A stretch of 39,784 bases of DNA from Streptosporangiaceae bacterium (GTDB lineage: Bacteria; Actinomycetota; Actinomycetes; Streptosporangiales; Streptosporangiaceae): the NCBI GenBank assembly GCA_019245115.1, contig JAFARZ010000317.1, forward strand, positions 1 through 39,784, in the 5' to 3' direction. Shown here piece after piece: positions 7,860-16,729 of the stretch; the stretch's first letter is position 1, and every line of letters begins with the position of its first letter. The notes under the pieces were generated by a model that worked only from the letters and a program-made list of their open reading frames with translations, ran no database searches and had not been told where the DNA came from. The position numbers and the translations under genes are program-made.

Positions 7860-8789
7860 CTATTCTTTGCTCGCCAGCCAGCGCTCGGCATCCAGGGCCG
7901 CGACGCATCCGGTACCGGCCGCCGTCACGGCCTGCCGGTAATGCCTGTCCACCACGTCGCCGCACGCGAAGACACCCTCTATCGCGGTTCGCGTCGACGG
8001 ATGGCTGACCAGCAGATAGCCGTCTGGATCGGTTTCGAGCTGACCGGCGAACAGATCCGAGCGCGGATCGTGGCCGATGGCCACGAACACACCCGTCACC
8101 GCCAGCTCATGCTCGGTGCCGTCCTTGGTGTTCCGGATCCGCAAGCCCGTGACCTTACCCTCACCGAGGACCTCGGCGACTTCGCTGTCCCACAGGAACT
8201 TGATCTTTGGGTTCGCGAGCGCACGATCCTGCATGATCTTGGAGGCGCGGAGCGCGTCACGGCGATGGATGATCGTCACCGACTGCGCGAACCGGGTCAG
8301 GAACGTCGCCTCCTCCATCGCGGAGTCGCCGCCCCCCACAACCGCGATGTCCTGGCCCCGGAAGAAGAACCCGTCACAGGTGGCGCACCAGGACACGCCG
8401 TGTCCGGCGAGCAGCTTCTCACCGGGAACACCGAGCTCACGGTACTTCGAGCCGGTGGCGATGATCACCGTCCGGGCCAGGTAGGTCTCGGTGTCGGTCT
8501 TCACGACCTTGGGGTCGACGGCCAGGTCAACCCCCGTAACGTCATCCGGGACCAGCTCGGCGCCGAACCGCTCAGCCTGCTTGCGGAGGGAGTCCATCAG
8601 CTCAGGACCGATAATGCCGTCCGGAAAGCCGGGGAAGTTCTCAACGTCGGTGGTCTGCATCAGCGCACCGCCGGCGGTGACAGAGCCTTCGAACACGAGC
8701 GGCTTCAGCTCCGCTCGCGCGGCGTACAAAGCCGCCGTATACCCCGCGGGCCCGGACCCGATGATGATGACGTTCCGGATGTCGGTCAC
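7860..8789 (-). CDS. trxB: Thioredoxin reductase
   Basis: A 309-residue low-molecular-weight thioredoxin reductase. It has the FAD-binding GSGPAG at residues 11-16, the redox pair CATC at 135-138, the NADPH-binding GGGDSAMEEA and the C-terminal FAD motif GVFACGDV. It transfers electrons from NADPH to the thioredoxin encoded next. The start is a GTG at 8789 with GGAAAGG upstream. A sigma-R/SigH-type promoter candidate lies within the 70-bp gap that follows the anti-sigma gene, which suggests disulfide-stress control separate from the sigM operon. Confidence 0.95.
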   Translation of the reverse strand: MTDIRNVIIIGSGPAGYTAALYAARAELKPLVFEGSVTAGGALMQTTDVENFPGFPDGIIGPELMDSLRKQAERFGAELVPDDVTGVDLAVDPKVVKTDTETYLARTVIIATGSKYRELGVPGEKLLAGHGVSWCATCDGFFFRGQDIAVVGGGDSAMEEATFLTRFAQSVTIIHRRDALRASKIMQDRALANPKIKFLWDSEVAEVLGEGKVTGLRIRNTKDGTEHELAVTGVFVAIGHDPRSDLFAGQLETDPDGYLLVSHPSTRTAIEGVFACGDVVDRHYRQAVTAAGTGCVAALDAERWLASKE

Positions 8790-8822
8790 TTAATGCTGCC
8801 TTTCCGGGGCTGCGCTGCGAGC

Positions 8823-8847
8823 AACCCACCTGCCTGACTAGCAATCC
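8823..8847 (-). promoter_or_regulatory. Candidate sigma-R/SigH-type promoter for trxB-trxA
   Basis: On the minus strand GGATT (8847-8843) is followed after 17 bp by GTT (8825-8823), close to the GGAAT-N18-GTT consensus of SigR/SigH. A transcript would start near 8816 and carry a leader of about 27 nt. In Streptomyces and mycobacteria trxB is a known member of this regulon. Confidence 0.45.
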
Positions 8848-8859
8848 AGTGAACCGATA

Positions 8860-9921
8860 CTAGGGCGCAGTTGTTCCCGGCGACAGGACCTCGTGGTTCA
8901 GGATGTCACTGACGGTGGCCGTGCAGCCAGGACCGGCCACCCAGACCACGTCGCCAGCCGTTCCGGGTATGACGACAATGGTGGCCGGCGTGCCGTCGTA
9001 CTGGGCGGTCTCCACGAGCAGCCGGGGGTTCCCGTCGGTGACGTTCAGCACGCACGCCGTCACCGCGGCGGACGCGGGTACGGCTCGCAGCGCCTTGCTG
9101 TCGCGAAGTTGCGCCGTAACCTGCTCACCCAAGGTCGCGGGCCGGTAGTCCAGATCGCTCGACACCACGAACACCTGATCGCCGCTGCTGTATGTGCCGG
9201 TTCCGGTCTTGTTCTTCGCTCCCTGGTCGCGGTTGGGGGTGAACGTGGCGTTGCTGTTCTCCGCCGTAGGAGCCCGAGCCGCTCCAGCAGCACCTGATGG
9301 CAGCGAGGCCGGGTGGTGCGTCGAATTCGCCGTGCCCGCGGCGCTGTTGGCCATCGGCGTCGAATACGAACTCGATGGGACCAGGTTGCTCAGCCCATAG
9401 CCGGCCCCGGCCAGCGCTGCCAGCGCGGCCGCCGCTGGCGCGAGCACCCGCACCCGCAGCAGCCGTCGGCCCCATTCCGCCCCATTCCGCGATCGGCCAT
9501 TCTGGGACGCACCGCTACCGGACGCACCTCCACCCGCGGCGCCGGCCCCGGACGGGAGGGTGCGTGGGGCGGGGTGTTCCGACAGCCGTTCGGAGGAAAT
9601 GGGCTTTTGAGATTCGGCAGCAAGCGCGGCGAGCGCGCCATCCAGGCGGCGGGCCACCGCGTCAGGTACGGCGGGCACCGGAGCGGCGGCGAGCACGGCC
9701 GAGACCTGAGCCAGCCGGGCATCCAGCGCGGCGCAGGCCGCGCAGCCGGACACGTGCGCGGCGATGGCGCGCCCTCGCCTGCCGGTGACCAGACCATGGT
9801 CCGCGATCAGGCCAGCCCGGAACTCGGCCAGGACATCCGGGTCCACGTGGCCGTTCCGTGTCGTCTGCGCCGCATGCGCCGCGGAGTGACGACCCTGCCC
9901 GTCCTCCTGGCGACCTTTCAT
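8860..9921 (-). CDS. rsmA: SigM anti-sigma factor (zinc-binding type, single-pass membrane)
   Basis: A 353-residue protein. The N-terminal cytoplasmic part carries H56-x3-C60-x2-C63 (HVSGCAAC), the ZAS signature of redox-responsive anti-sigma factors. A low-complexity Gly/Ser linker follows, then one membrane helix at about 158-180 and a large extracytoplasmic domain with a C-terminal fold of its own (VFVVSSDLDYRPATLG onward). Its start overlaps the sigM stop as ATGA, the usual arrangement of a sigma/anti-sigma pair. It should hold SigM inactive until a signal arrives. It is longer than the mycobacterial RsmA. Confidence 0.8.
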   Translation of the reverse strand: MKGRQEDGQGRHSAAHAAQTTRNGHVDPDVLAEFRAGLIADHGLVTGRRGRAIAAHVSGCAACAALDARLAQVSAVLAAAPVPAVPDAVARRLDGALAALAAESQKPISSERLSEHPAPRTLPSGAGAAGGGASGSGASQNGRSRNGAEWGRRLLRVRVLAPAAAALAALAGAGYGLSNLVPSSSYSTPMANSAAGTANSTHHPASLPSGAAGAARAPTAENSNATFTPNRDQGAKNKTGTGTYSSGDQVFVVSSDLDYRPATLGEQVTAQLRDSKALRAVPASAAVTACVLNVTDGNPRLLVETAQYDGTPATIVVIPGTAGDVVWVAGPGCTATVSDILNHEVLSPGTTAP

Positions 9922-10631
9922 GCATCTCCTCCCTGCGGTGAGACGCTTTCGCTCGCCGCCTGGTTCCCCCGCGCGCCGTCCGGACTGGACGCCAGCGGGG
10001 CGTCAGCCAGGGGGGCACGGGGGGCCCGGTCAGCCAGGGGGGTTCGGGGGGATGGCTTCCCCCCGTCAGAAAGCAGCGGCAGCAGGCGGGCTCGGGACCG
10101 GGCACATCGGCTCTTGACCGTTCCCGGAGAGACGCCCATGATGTCCGCCGCGTCCGACACCGAGAAGCCCAGCATGTCGACCAGCACGAGGGCCGCGCGC
10201 TGGGGGGGCGGCAGCATCCGGAGGGCCGCGTCCACGTCCAGCCGGGTGGCGGTGATGGCGCTGGGATCTCCGCCGTCGTAGGAGTCCCCGTCGTGTGACA
10301 CCGCGGCGAGCGCGTCCAGCACCTCGTCATCGCCGGTGAAAGCGGGCCGGTTCGCGCGGCGGCGCAGCCGGTCCAGGCAGGCGTTCACCACGATCCGGTG
10401 CAGCCAGGTGGTGACGGCGGACTCGCCGCGGAAGTCGGCCGCGCGGCGGAAGGCGGACAGCATCGCGTCCTGGAGCGCATCCGCGGCCTCGTCCTGATCA
10501 CACATCGTGCGCAGCGCGACCGCCCAGAGCCGGTCCCGATGGCGGCGGAACAACTCGCCGAACGCCTCGGCGTCGCCCGCGACGTGCCGCCTGAGCAGCT
10601 CGCCGTCAGGAGGTCCCGCGAGCGATGACAT
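9918..10631 (-). CDS. sigM: ECF RNA polymerase sigma factor SigM
   Basis: A 237-residue ECF sigma factor. Region 2 spans roughly residues 20-92 (FGELFRRHRDRLWAVALR, then DEAADALQDAMLSAF and the -10-binding helix with TWLHRIVVNACLDRLRRR). Region 4 spans about 130-185, with the helix-turn-helix VSDAADIMGVSPGTVKSR. The last 50 residues are a Pro/Ala/Asp-rich tail encoded by a short G-rich repeat. Its first 26 nt overlap the end of the pseudokinase gene, so translation is probably coupled. The position between mviN and trxB matches sigM of other actinomycetes. Confidence 0.9.
   Translation of the reverse strand: MSSLAGPPDGELLRRHVAGDAEAFGELFRRHRDRLWAVALRTMCDQDEAADALQDAMLSAFRRAADFRGESAVTTWLHRIVVNACLDRLRRRANRPAFTGDDEVLDALAAVSHDGDSYDGGDPSAITATRLDVDAALRMLPPPQRAALVLVDMLGFSVSDAADIMGVSPGTVKSRCARSRARLLPLLSDGGKPSPRTPLADRAPRAPLADAPLASSPDGARGNQAASESVSPQGGDA
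10002..10051 (+). repeat. G-rich duplicated 23-mer in the sigM tail
   Basis: Units 10002-10024 and 10029-10051 are direct repeats at a 27-bp period that differ at two positions. Each holds two G6 runs, so the plus strand shows four G6 runs with spacers of 3, 12 and 3 nt. This fits the pattern of an intramolecular G-quadruplex on the template strand of sigM. Confidence 0.55.
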
Positions 10632-12312
10632 CGTAGATCTGCGCCTGGTAGGTGCCGTTGTTCAGCGGCGGCAGTGAGGTGAACCAGATGAGCACGTAGC
10701 GGCCGGTCGCCTTGCTGGTGATATTGAACGTGTAGGTTCCCGCGGCGTTGGCGGTGCTGCCCACCGTCGTAAAGGAATTCATCGCCGACAGGCTGTTGCT
10801 GTTTCCGATCCCGATGGAGACGTGCCCGCAGCAGGACGCGCCGAACTTGACGGTCAGCTGGCTCAGCTGGACCGAGGAGCCCATGTCGACGAGCAGTCCG
10901 GCGCCTTTCTTCAGGCCACCGAACTGCGGATTACCGTCGTAATACGACGTATGCCAGAACTGGCCAGGACTGCCGCCCAGGGCGTACTGAGCCTGTCCGG
11001 GGTCGTCGCTGTTGGGGTCCTTGTCCAGCGGGTTGTAGACCGCCGCGCCAGACGGCTTGAGCACGGTCACCGCGGCCGCTGACGGGCCGCTGCTGGACTG
11101 TTGCTGACGGGCTGTCTGGGGGGGAGCGGCGTGATGGAGGCTGCGGCTGATAGCCCACGCGGTCACCCCGATGGCGGCCAGCACCAGCACGATCACCACG
11201 CTCACGACGCCTCGCGCGACCGCGGAGCGCTCGGTGGCCGGGTGCCGCCGCCGGTAGCCGCTGGTCGCCGGTCCGGACCGGGAGGACTGCACGCCGCCGG
11301 ATCCGGCCAGCGGATACGGGCTCGTCGGGCCGCTCCTGCGGTGACCGTCGGCCCTATGACCGCCAGCCCCGTAGCCATCGGCCCCGTAGGGATCGGTCCG
11401 GTAGCTGTCGGCCGGGGCGCGCTGCGGGCCGAACGGAACCGGCGAGACCGGCGGGGCGATCGCGATCAGCGCGTCGGCGAACGCGGCCGGTGTGCTGAGC
11501 GGCGGTCCCTGCCGGTTCTGCTGCTGGAACAGTGCCCGGCAGGTCACCGAGTCGATGCCGGCCGGCACGCCCGCGGCGACCTGCCGCGGCGTGCACGGGC
11601 CGCCCTCGGAATCGGTCGGCGCGGGCGGAAGCTGCCCGGTGCCGGGACCGGGCCAGTAGCCGGTCAGCGCCGCGTACAACAGCCGCGCCAGGTTGCGGGT
11701 GTCTATGAGCTCGGGGTCTTCCGCGTCGGTGAGCCCCATGCCGGTCACTTCCGCGCCGATCAGCTCTGTGTTGCTCAGGTCTGTGTTGCTCAGCTCTGGG
11801 CCGGTCAGATTCGGGCCGGTCAGGTTCGGGCCGGCCAGCGCGGCGTCGATACCGAGGCCGCAGATCTTCACCCCGCCGCCGGGGGTCCAGTGCAGATCCA
11901 CCGGCTCCAGCCGCAGGTGCGCTTGTCCGGCCCGGTGCGCCACGGCGAGCGCCTGGGCCGCCTCGGCGATCAGCGCGACGGCTCGCGGCGGATCGAGCGG
12001 GCCGTCGGCGAGCATGTCGATGAGCGATTCCCCGGCCACCCACTCCAGCACCACATAGGCGAGTTCGTCCGAGTCCTCAACGTCGAAGACCTGGGCGAAT
12101 CGGGAGTCGTTCAGCCGGCTGGCGGTCCGCGCGGCGGTCACCGCCTCGGTGATCCGGGGGAAGCCGGGAGCGAAGGTAAGTACGGTAACCGGGCGGGCCA
12201 GCGTCTCGTCGGTGGCCTTCCAGTACGTCCAGCCAGGACCCGCGCTGGTCTGGTCGACAAGCCGGTATCGCCCGGCAAGCCGGGTTCCTGGTTCCGACGT
12301 GTATGTGCTCAT
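10606..12312 (-). CDS. Membrane pseudokinase of the MviN/MurJ system, with discoidin-like extracellular domain
   Basis: A 568-residue protein. Residues 10-285 follow a Ser/Thr kinase fold (AGRYRLVDQ start, VVLEWVAGESL hinge), but the catalytic residues are gone: the VAIK lysine site reads ARPVTVL, the HRD loop reads AHLRLEP, and DFG reads GLG. A run of seven pentapeptide-like units (161-195) replaces the activation segment. One membrane helix follows at about 369-388, then an extracellular beta-rich domain (416-564) resembling F5/8-type discoidin folds. In M. tuberculosis the equivalent pseudokinase and extracellular domain are fused to MviN and bind FhaA; here they are a separate gene 25 bp downstream of mviN. 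Confidence 0.75.
   Translation of the reverse strand: MSTYTSEPGTRLAGRYRLVDQTSAGPGWTYWKATDETLARPVTVLTFAPGFPRITEAVTAARTASRLNDSRFAQVFDVEDSDELAYVVLEWVAGESLIDMLADGPLDPPRAVALIAEAAQALAVAHRAGQAHLRLEPVDLHWTPGGGVKICGLGIDAALAGPNLTGPNLTGPELSNTDLSNTELIGAEVTGMGLTDAEDPELIDTRNLARLLYAALTGYWPGPGTGQLPPAPTDSEGGPCTPRQVAAGVPAGIDSVTCRALFQQQNRQGPPLSTPAAFADALIAIAPPVSPVPFGPQRAPADSYRTDPYGADGYGAGGHRADGHRRSGPTSPYPLAGSGGVQSSRSGPATSGYRRRHPATERSAVARGVVSVVIVLVLAAIGVTAWAISRSLHHAAPPQTARQQQSSSGPSAAAVTVLKPSGAAVYNPLDKDPNSDDPGQAQYALGGSPGQFWHTSYYDGNPQFGGLKKGAGLLVDMGSSVQLSQLTVKFGASCCGHVSIGIGNSNSLSAMNSFTTVGSTANAAGTYTFNITSKATGRYVLIWFTSLPPLNNGTYQAQIYDVIARGTS
11728..11832 (-). repeat. Pentapeptide-repeat insertion within the pseudokinase gene
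   Basis: The coding strand repeats a 15-nt unit about seven times, giving xxNLx/xxELx-type pentapeptides (for example GPNLT twice, NTDLS, NTELI). It lies directly after the degenerate DFG position. Such units usually stack as a right-handed beta helix. Confidence 0.65.
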
Positions 12313-12337
12313 AGGTTGCTACCCATGCTAGTGCCTG

Positions 12338-14431
12338 CTAGTGCCGACCGCTCTGCCCGCCGAACCTTCCGGCCACCGTTCGCATGAGGAATCCGAACTC
12401 GGCCACCCTGAGCTTGCGCGCGCAGATCGCATATATCAGTACAGCGCCCCCACCGCCGAAGATCGTCACGAACAGGCCGTAGCCCGGGCTTGGATCATGC
12501 AGGATCCGGCCGCCGCCGTACATGACCAGCAGCGCGAAGATCACGCCCGGCACGGTGGCCAGATGCATCCTGGCCAGGCTGCGCGCCACCGCCCAGCCGT
12601 CCAGGCTGCCCACCCGGCGCAGCAGCAGGATCCAGCCGGCGATCGCGCCGCACAGGTTGGCGACGCCGTACGCGACGGCCAGGCCGGCCACCAGATCGGC
12701 CTTGGACAGCGTGCTGAGCGCGATCAGGGCACCGATGATGCCGACGGTCATGGTCAGCAGCCCGACGAGCGCCGCGGTGCGGCTGTCGTGGAACGAATAG
12801 AAGACGCGGAGCTGCAACTGGGTGAGCATGAACGGGACCAGCCCGAGCGCGAACAGGCCGAACACCTGCCCGATGTACTGCGCGTCCGCCGCGGACGTGT
12901 GGCCGTAGGAGAAGATGACCTGGGCGATCGGGCCGCCGAGCACGCCGAGGAAGATCGCGGCCGGTACGACGATCACCGACGATAGTCGCACGCCGGTGGA
13001 GAAGTCGTTGCGGACCAGCGAATACCGGCGGATGTCCGCGTGCTCGCTCATCCGGGGCAGCAGGGCGGTGATCACTGAGATGCCGATGATCGCGTACGGA
13101 AGCTGGAACAGCATCCAGGAGTAGGTGTACGCCGAGTACCCTCGGGTGCTCGCGGCGGGATCACCGGACGTGGTGTTCGCCACGATCTGCGCGACCAGGT
13201 TGCCCGCCCACTGGGTGATCACGTAGCCGGCCATCCAGCCGGTCATGCGGCGGATCTCGCTCACCTCGTCGCGCCGGAACGCGAAGTCCGGGCGCCACTT
13301 GAACCTGACCTGGCGTAGCGCCGGCAGTAGCACGATCGTCTGTACCACGATGCCAAGTGTGGTGCCGAGTCCGAGCAACTGGACGGCGCCGGCCGAGATC
13401 GACTGCGGCGACTGATTCTTGCCCGCGGTGGCCACGTACAGGCCGCCGACCACGATCACGACCACGTTGTTGATGACCGGCGTCCACATCGGCGCGGCGA
13501 AGCTGCCCCGGGTGTTGAGCACCGCCGCGATGAGCGAGCTCATCCCGTAGAAGAAGATCTGCGGGATGAAGAAGTAGGCCCATACCACCATCAGGTTGTG
13601 CTCGGCCGCCAGGGTGGGGTTGGGGCCGTGGATGGTGGGGGCGTACAGGCTGACCAGCGGGTCCGCCAGCGCGGTGCCGACCACGGTCACCGCGAGCAGC
13701 GCCACCACGCCGAGGGTGAACATCCGCTGCGCGTACGCCTCGCCGTGGTCCGCGTCGTGCTTGGCCGCCTTGACCAGCAGCGGTACGACCACGCTGGTGA
13801 AGATGCCGCCAAGCATGAGGTAGTAGATGGTGTTCGGCAGCGTGTTGGCGTTGTTGTAGGCGTTCCCGAGCGCGCCGACACCCAGCGCATACGCGAAGAC
13901 GACGGTGCGCAGGAAGCCTGTGATGCGCGAGACCAGAGTGCCGACGGCCATGCCGGCGCTGGAGGAGATCAGGCTGCGGCGGGAAGCGGTTGCGTCGGTG
14001 ACCGCCCGGTGGCCCGTCCGCGGCGGAGCCTCCTCGGGAGCCGGTCGTGGCATATCCAGCGGCGGTGTACGGGCCGGCGTGAACCGGGGCTGCACGAAGT
14101 CGGACGGCTGCGAACCGTCCGGCCGCACCGGGCGTCGCGGGGGAGCGGGCGGCGCCGCGGCGCCCCAGTTGAGCGTCAGCGGCATCGTGGTCTCGGCGGG
14201 GCTCGGGCCGCCGCCCGGCATGAAACCGTCCGGCGGCGGCATCGGCCCCGGCCCAGGGGCACGACGGGCGGCCCGGCCGGACGCACCGCGTCCGTCGCGA
14301 CGATCGCGGTCGTCGCGTCCCGGTGGGTCGCCGCGGTCGCTGTGCGCGCCACGGGCAGGGGTGCCGCGGCCGCGTCGCTGCTGCCGCGACTCAGGTGTCG
14401 TCGGCCCAGCGTCGTGCATCGGCCAGCTCAT
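12338..14431 (-). CDS. mviN: MviN/MurJ-type lipid II flippase
   Basis: A 697-residue membrane protein of the MOP superfamily. The first 150 residues are a basic, proline-rich cytoplasmic region; the flippase core starts at SSAGMAVGTLVSRITGFLR and has about 14 membrane helices. MurJ proteins move the peptidoglycan precursor lipid II across the membrane. GGAGG lies 6 nt before the ATG. The start lies 41 nt inside the DUF6049 gene, so translation is probably coupled. Unlike the mycobacterial protein, this one ends after the transmembrane core, with its pseudokinase part in the next gene. Confidence 0.92.
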   Translation of the reverse strand: MSWPMHDAGPTTPESRQQRRGRGTPARGAHSDRGDPPGRDDRDRRDGRGASGRAARRAPGPGPMPPPDGFMPGGGPSPAETTMPLTLNWGAAAPPAPPRRPVRPDGSQPSDFVQPRFTPARTPPLDMPRPAPEEAPPRTGHRAVTDATASRRSLISSSAGMAVGTLVSRITGFLRTVVFAYALGVGALGNAYNNANTLPNTIYYLMLGGIFTSVVVPLLVKAAKHDADHGEAYAQRMFTLGVVALLAVTVVGTALADPLVSLYAPTIHGPNPTLAAEHNLMVVWAYFFIPQIFFYGMSSLIAAVLNTRGSFAAPMWTPVINNVVVIVVGGLYVATAGKNQSPQSISAGAVQLLGLGTTLGIVVQTIVLLPALRQVRFKWRPDFAFRRDEVSEIRRMTGWMAGYVITQWAGNLVAQIVANTTSGDPAASTRGYSAYTYSWMLFQLPYAIIGISVITALLPRMSEHADIRRYSLVRNDFSTGVRLSSVIVVPAAIFLGVLGGPIAQVIFSYGHTSAADAQYIGQVFGLFALGLVPFMLTQLQLRVFYSFHDSRTAALVGLLTMTVGIIGALIALSTLSKADLVAGLAVAYGVANLCGAIAGWILLLRRVGSLDGWAVARSLARMHLATVPGVIFALLVMYGGGRILHDPSPGYGLFVTIFGGGGAVLIYAICARKLRVAEFGFLMRTVAGRFGGQSGRH

Positions 14432-16670
14432 CCGGTGCCTCCGTCAGGTCTTCCGCGCCTCCCGAAACGTTACCGGTTGAGGCAGGGTCCGCGCCTCCCT
14501 GCGCGGCAGGGTCCGTGCCTGCCGCGGCCGGGCCGGCCCCGTTCAGCCAGCGGCGCAGTGCCCGGAACAGGGAGGTCAGCACCAGCAGGCCGATAGCTCC
14601 GGCGATCAGGATAAGGATGTCCTGACCGTACCTGGTGGAGTTAACGGTCAGCGAAGCCTCGGAATTCGGCAACGGCACGCCACCGCGGTTGGTCAGCCAC
14701 AGTTTGATGCCCGTGGTGCCGCCCGGCGCGGAGCTGACGTGGATCTTCAGCGCCACGGTCTGCCCGGCGGGAATCTTGATCAGTTCGTTCACATGGCTGA
14801 CCATCAACGGCGGTGCGCCGCCCTTGGCGCTTGGCAGCACGCTGGCGCTGAGCCGGACCTGGACGTCCTGCTGCTCCAGGCCGTTCTGGACGCTGACCGG
14901 GATAACGCCGGACCCGCCGGCCATGGTGATCTGCGACGAACCGATTATCTTGACCTTGCTCTGCGCGTGGCTCAGGTACGCGCCGCAACCGCGCGTCAGC
15001 GCCTGGCCCCGGGCGGTGGCCGCTCCGCCGCCGCGCCACGCGGAGGACTCGGTGGCGGCGAGCGCCTCGTCAAGCCCCATCGTGTACCCGGTCGGCGCCT
15101 GGTCCAGCATGGACTTGTACGTGCTGAGCTGATCGCTGACACCGCTGACCTGGCTCAGGTACGCGCCGCTCAGCTCGCGCGAGCTGAACTTGGTGGACGG
15201 CGGGCTCTTCCGGTCCAGACCGCTTTCCGAATCATGCGAGCCGGCCAGGCTGGACAGTGCCACCGGCCGTAGCCACGGCGCGCTGCTGTAGGTGAGCAGG
15301 GTCTGCGCGAGCGCCAGCGACGGGCCCCAGGTCTCCGGCGGCGACACGACCACCGAACGGGACAAACCGGGGGCCTCGCTGGCAATCATCGCCGTTTCCG
15401 CGAGGAACTGCTGCTCGAGCGTGAACTGGGCGGCCCGGGACATGCCCGCGTTAGCCGGTTTCAGCAGGTTTGTCAGAGTGTCATCGGCGAGCAGCACATT
15501 CATCCTGATCCCAGCCCCGGTCCCGACGGACGTGACCGCATCGTCGGGGGAAAAACTCGCGATGCTGGCCGGAGGCATCTCGCCGCTGCTCAGCACCACG
15601 CTGGTGACATGCTCGGTGGTGGCCAGGGCGGTGAGCACCGACTGGTCCGCGAGCCCGGCCGGCGGAAGAGCCATACTTTCAACGAACGTACTGTGCAGCA
15701 CCTGTCCGGCTACTTCCTGGCCCAGCCGGTAGGCGGTCTTGAGTTCGGGGTTGAGCCCATGGTGAGTCAGCGCCGCCACATCGGTGTTGGCGTACGGGGT
15801 GAGGACCACCTGCTGGTTCGTCGTCGCGGTTTTCAGTGTGGTCAGCCAGGTTCTGGCGGCCTTGCTGGCGGGCTGCCCGACGGCACCGAAACAAGATTGG
15901 GGCTGCCAGCCGGGCCCGGCCACCTGGTATCGCTGGGTCATCGTGTTCGCGTCGCCGACCAGGGCCGGGTCGACGGCCAGGGTCAGGTTCGCTTCCGGGT
16001 GCTGCGTCGCGGCGGTCAGCAGCGAGTCCAGGCGGCCGCCCGCGGCCAGGCTCTGGGTCAGGTCGTTGCTGGTGAGCGCCGCGCATGCCTGGCGATGTGG
16101 CTGGTCGATTAGCGGCCACACCCAGGCGATCTTCAGCTTGGAAATGCCGTTCGTGTCGTCCGGCCAGAACGGCAGCAAGGTCCGGCCGAAGCCGTGCTGC
16201 CCGCCATCCGCGCTGATCAGCACGGCCTCGATCGGATACACCCCGAACTCGGTTATCCCCGCGCTGGCCACGTTGAACGACGCGTGCCAGCTCACCGTGC
16301 CGCCCGGCCGCACGGTCGAGCTGAGCGCGTCCGGTATGCCTTCCGGGGCCACCGGGGTGTTGCCGGTCCCGGCGGCGTAGGACTCCATGTCGTCTCGGGT
16401 GTGGAACCAGGTGCCTGATGAGTAGAGCTGCACACTGAGTCCGGCCAGCGACGACCCGGTGCCGTTGGTGATCGTGCCGTAAACCGTCACGGTGCTGTCC
16501 GGCCTGGCGAACGCCGGCGAAATGGAGTCGATGGCCAGCGACATACCGCCAACGCTGGCATGTGCGCTTTGCGTCACCGAGGCCGTCGTGATCGTTATCA
16601 GCGGGACGATCACGGCCAGCGCGAACCACGTCCTAGCCATCCGGGGCGTGGCCCGCAGGAAAGTGCGCAC
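14391..16670 (-). CDS. DUF6049 family exported envelope protein
   Basis: A protein of about 759 residues with an N-terminal signal-like helix (FALAVIVPLITITTASV), a long extracytoplasmic region (including a beta domain near DSTVTVYGTITNGTG) and one C-terminal membrane helix (ILILIAGAIGLLVLTSLF) before an acidic tail. It corresponds in position to Rv3909 upstream of mviN. The function is unknown, but constant linkage to MviN suggests peptidoglycan or envelope assembly. The start is uncertain: GTG at 16670 or ATG at 16640. The open frame extends to 16763, but that would overlap the divergent cca gene. Confidence 0.75.
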   Translation of the reverse strand: MRTFLRATPRMARTWFALAVIVPLITITTASVTQSAHASVGGMSLAIDSISPAFARPDSTVTVYGTITNGTGSSLAGLSVQLYSSGTWFHTRDDMESYAAGTGNTPVAPEGIPDALSSTVRPGGTVSWHASFNVASAGITEFGVYPIEAVLISADGGQHGFGRTLLPFWPDDTNGISKLKIAWVWPLIDQPHRQACAALTSNDLTQSLAAGGRLDSLLTAATQHPEANLTLAVDPALVGDANTMTQRYQVAGPGWQPQSCFGAVGQPASKAARTWLTTLKTATTNQQVVLTPYANTDVAALTHHGLNPELKTAYRLGQEVAGQVLHSTFVESMALPPAGLADQSVLTALATTEHVTSVVLSSGEMPPASIASFSPDDAVTSVGTGAGIRMNVLLADDTLTNLLKPANAGMSRAAQFTLEQQFLAETAMIASEAPGLSRSVVVSPPETWGPSLALAQTLLTYSSAPWLRPVALSSLAGSHDSESGLDRKSPPSTKFSSRELSGAYLSQVSGVSDQLSTYKSMLDQAPTGYTMGLDEALAATESSAWRGGGAATARGQALTRGCGAYLSHAQSKVKIIGSSQITMAGGSGVIPVSVQNGLEQQDVQVRLSASVLPSAKGGAPPLMVSHVNELIKIPAGQTVALKIHVSSAPGGTTGIKLWLTNRGGVPLPNSEASLTVNSTRYGQDILILIAGAIGLLVLTSLFRALRRWLNGAGPAAAGTDPAAQGGADPASTGNVSGGAEDLTEAPDELADARRWADDT

Positions 16671-16729
16671 ACCTCGAAGGATATTGTCCGTTCGCGCCAG
16701 GCGCGCGAGGTCGATACGCTCGATGCCCG

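Noticed and set aside
11101..12387. 428-codon plus-strand frame
   Set aside because: Antisense shadow of the pseudokinase gene; no recognisable domain.
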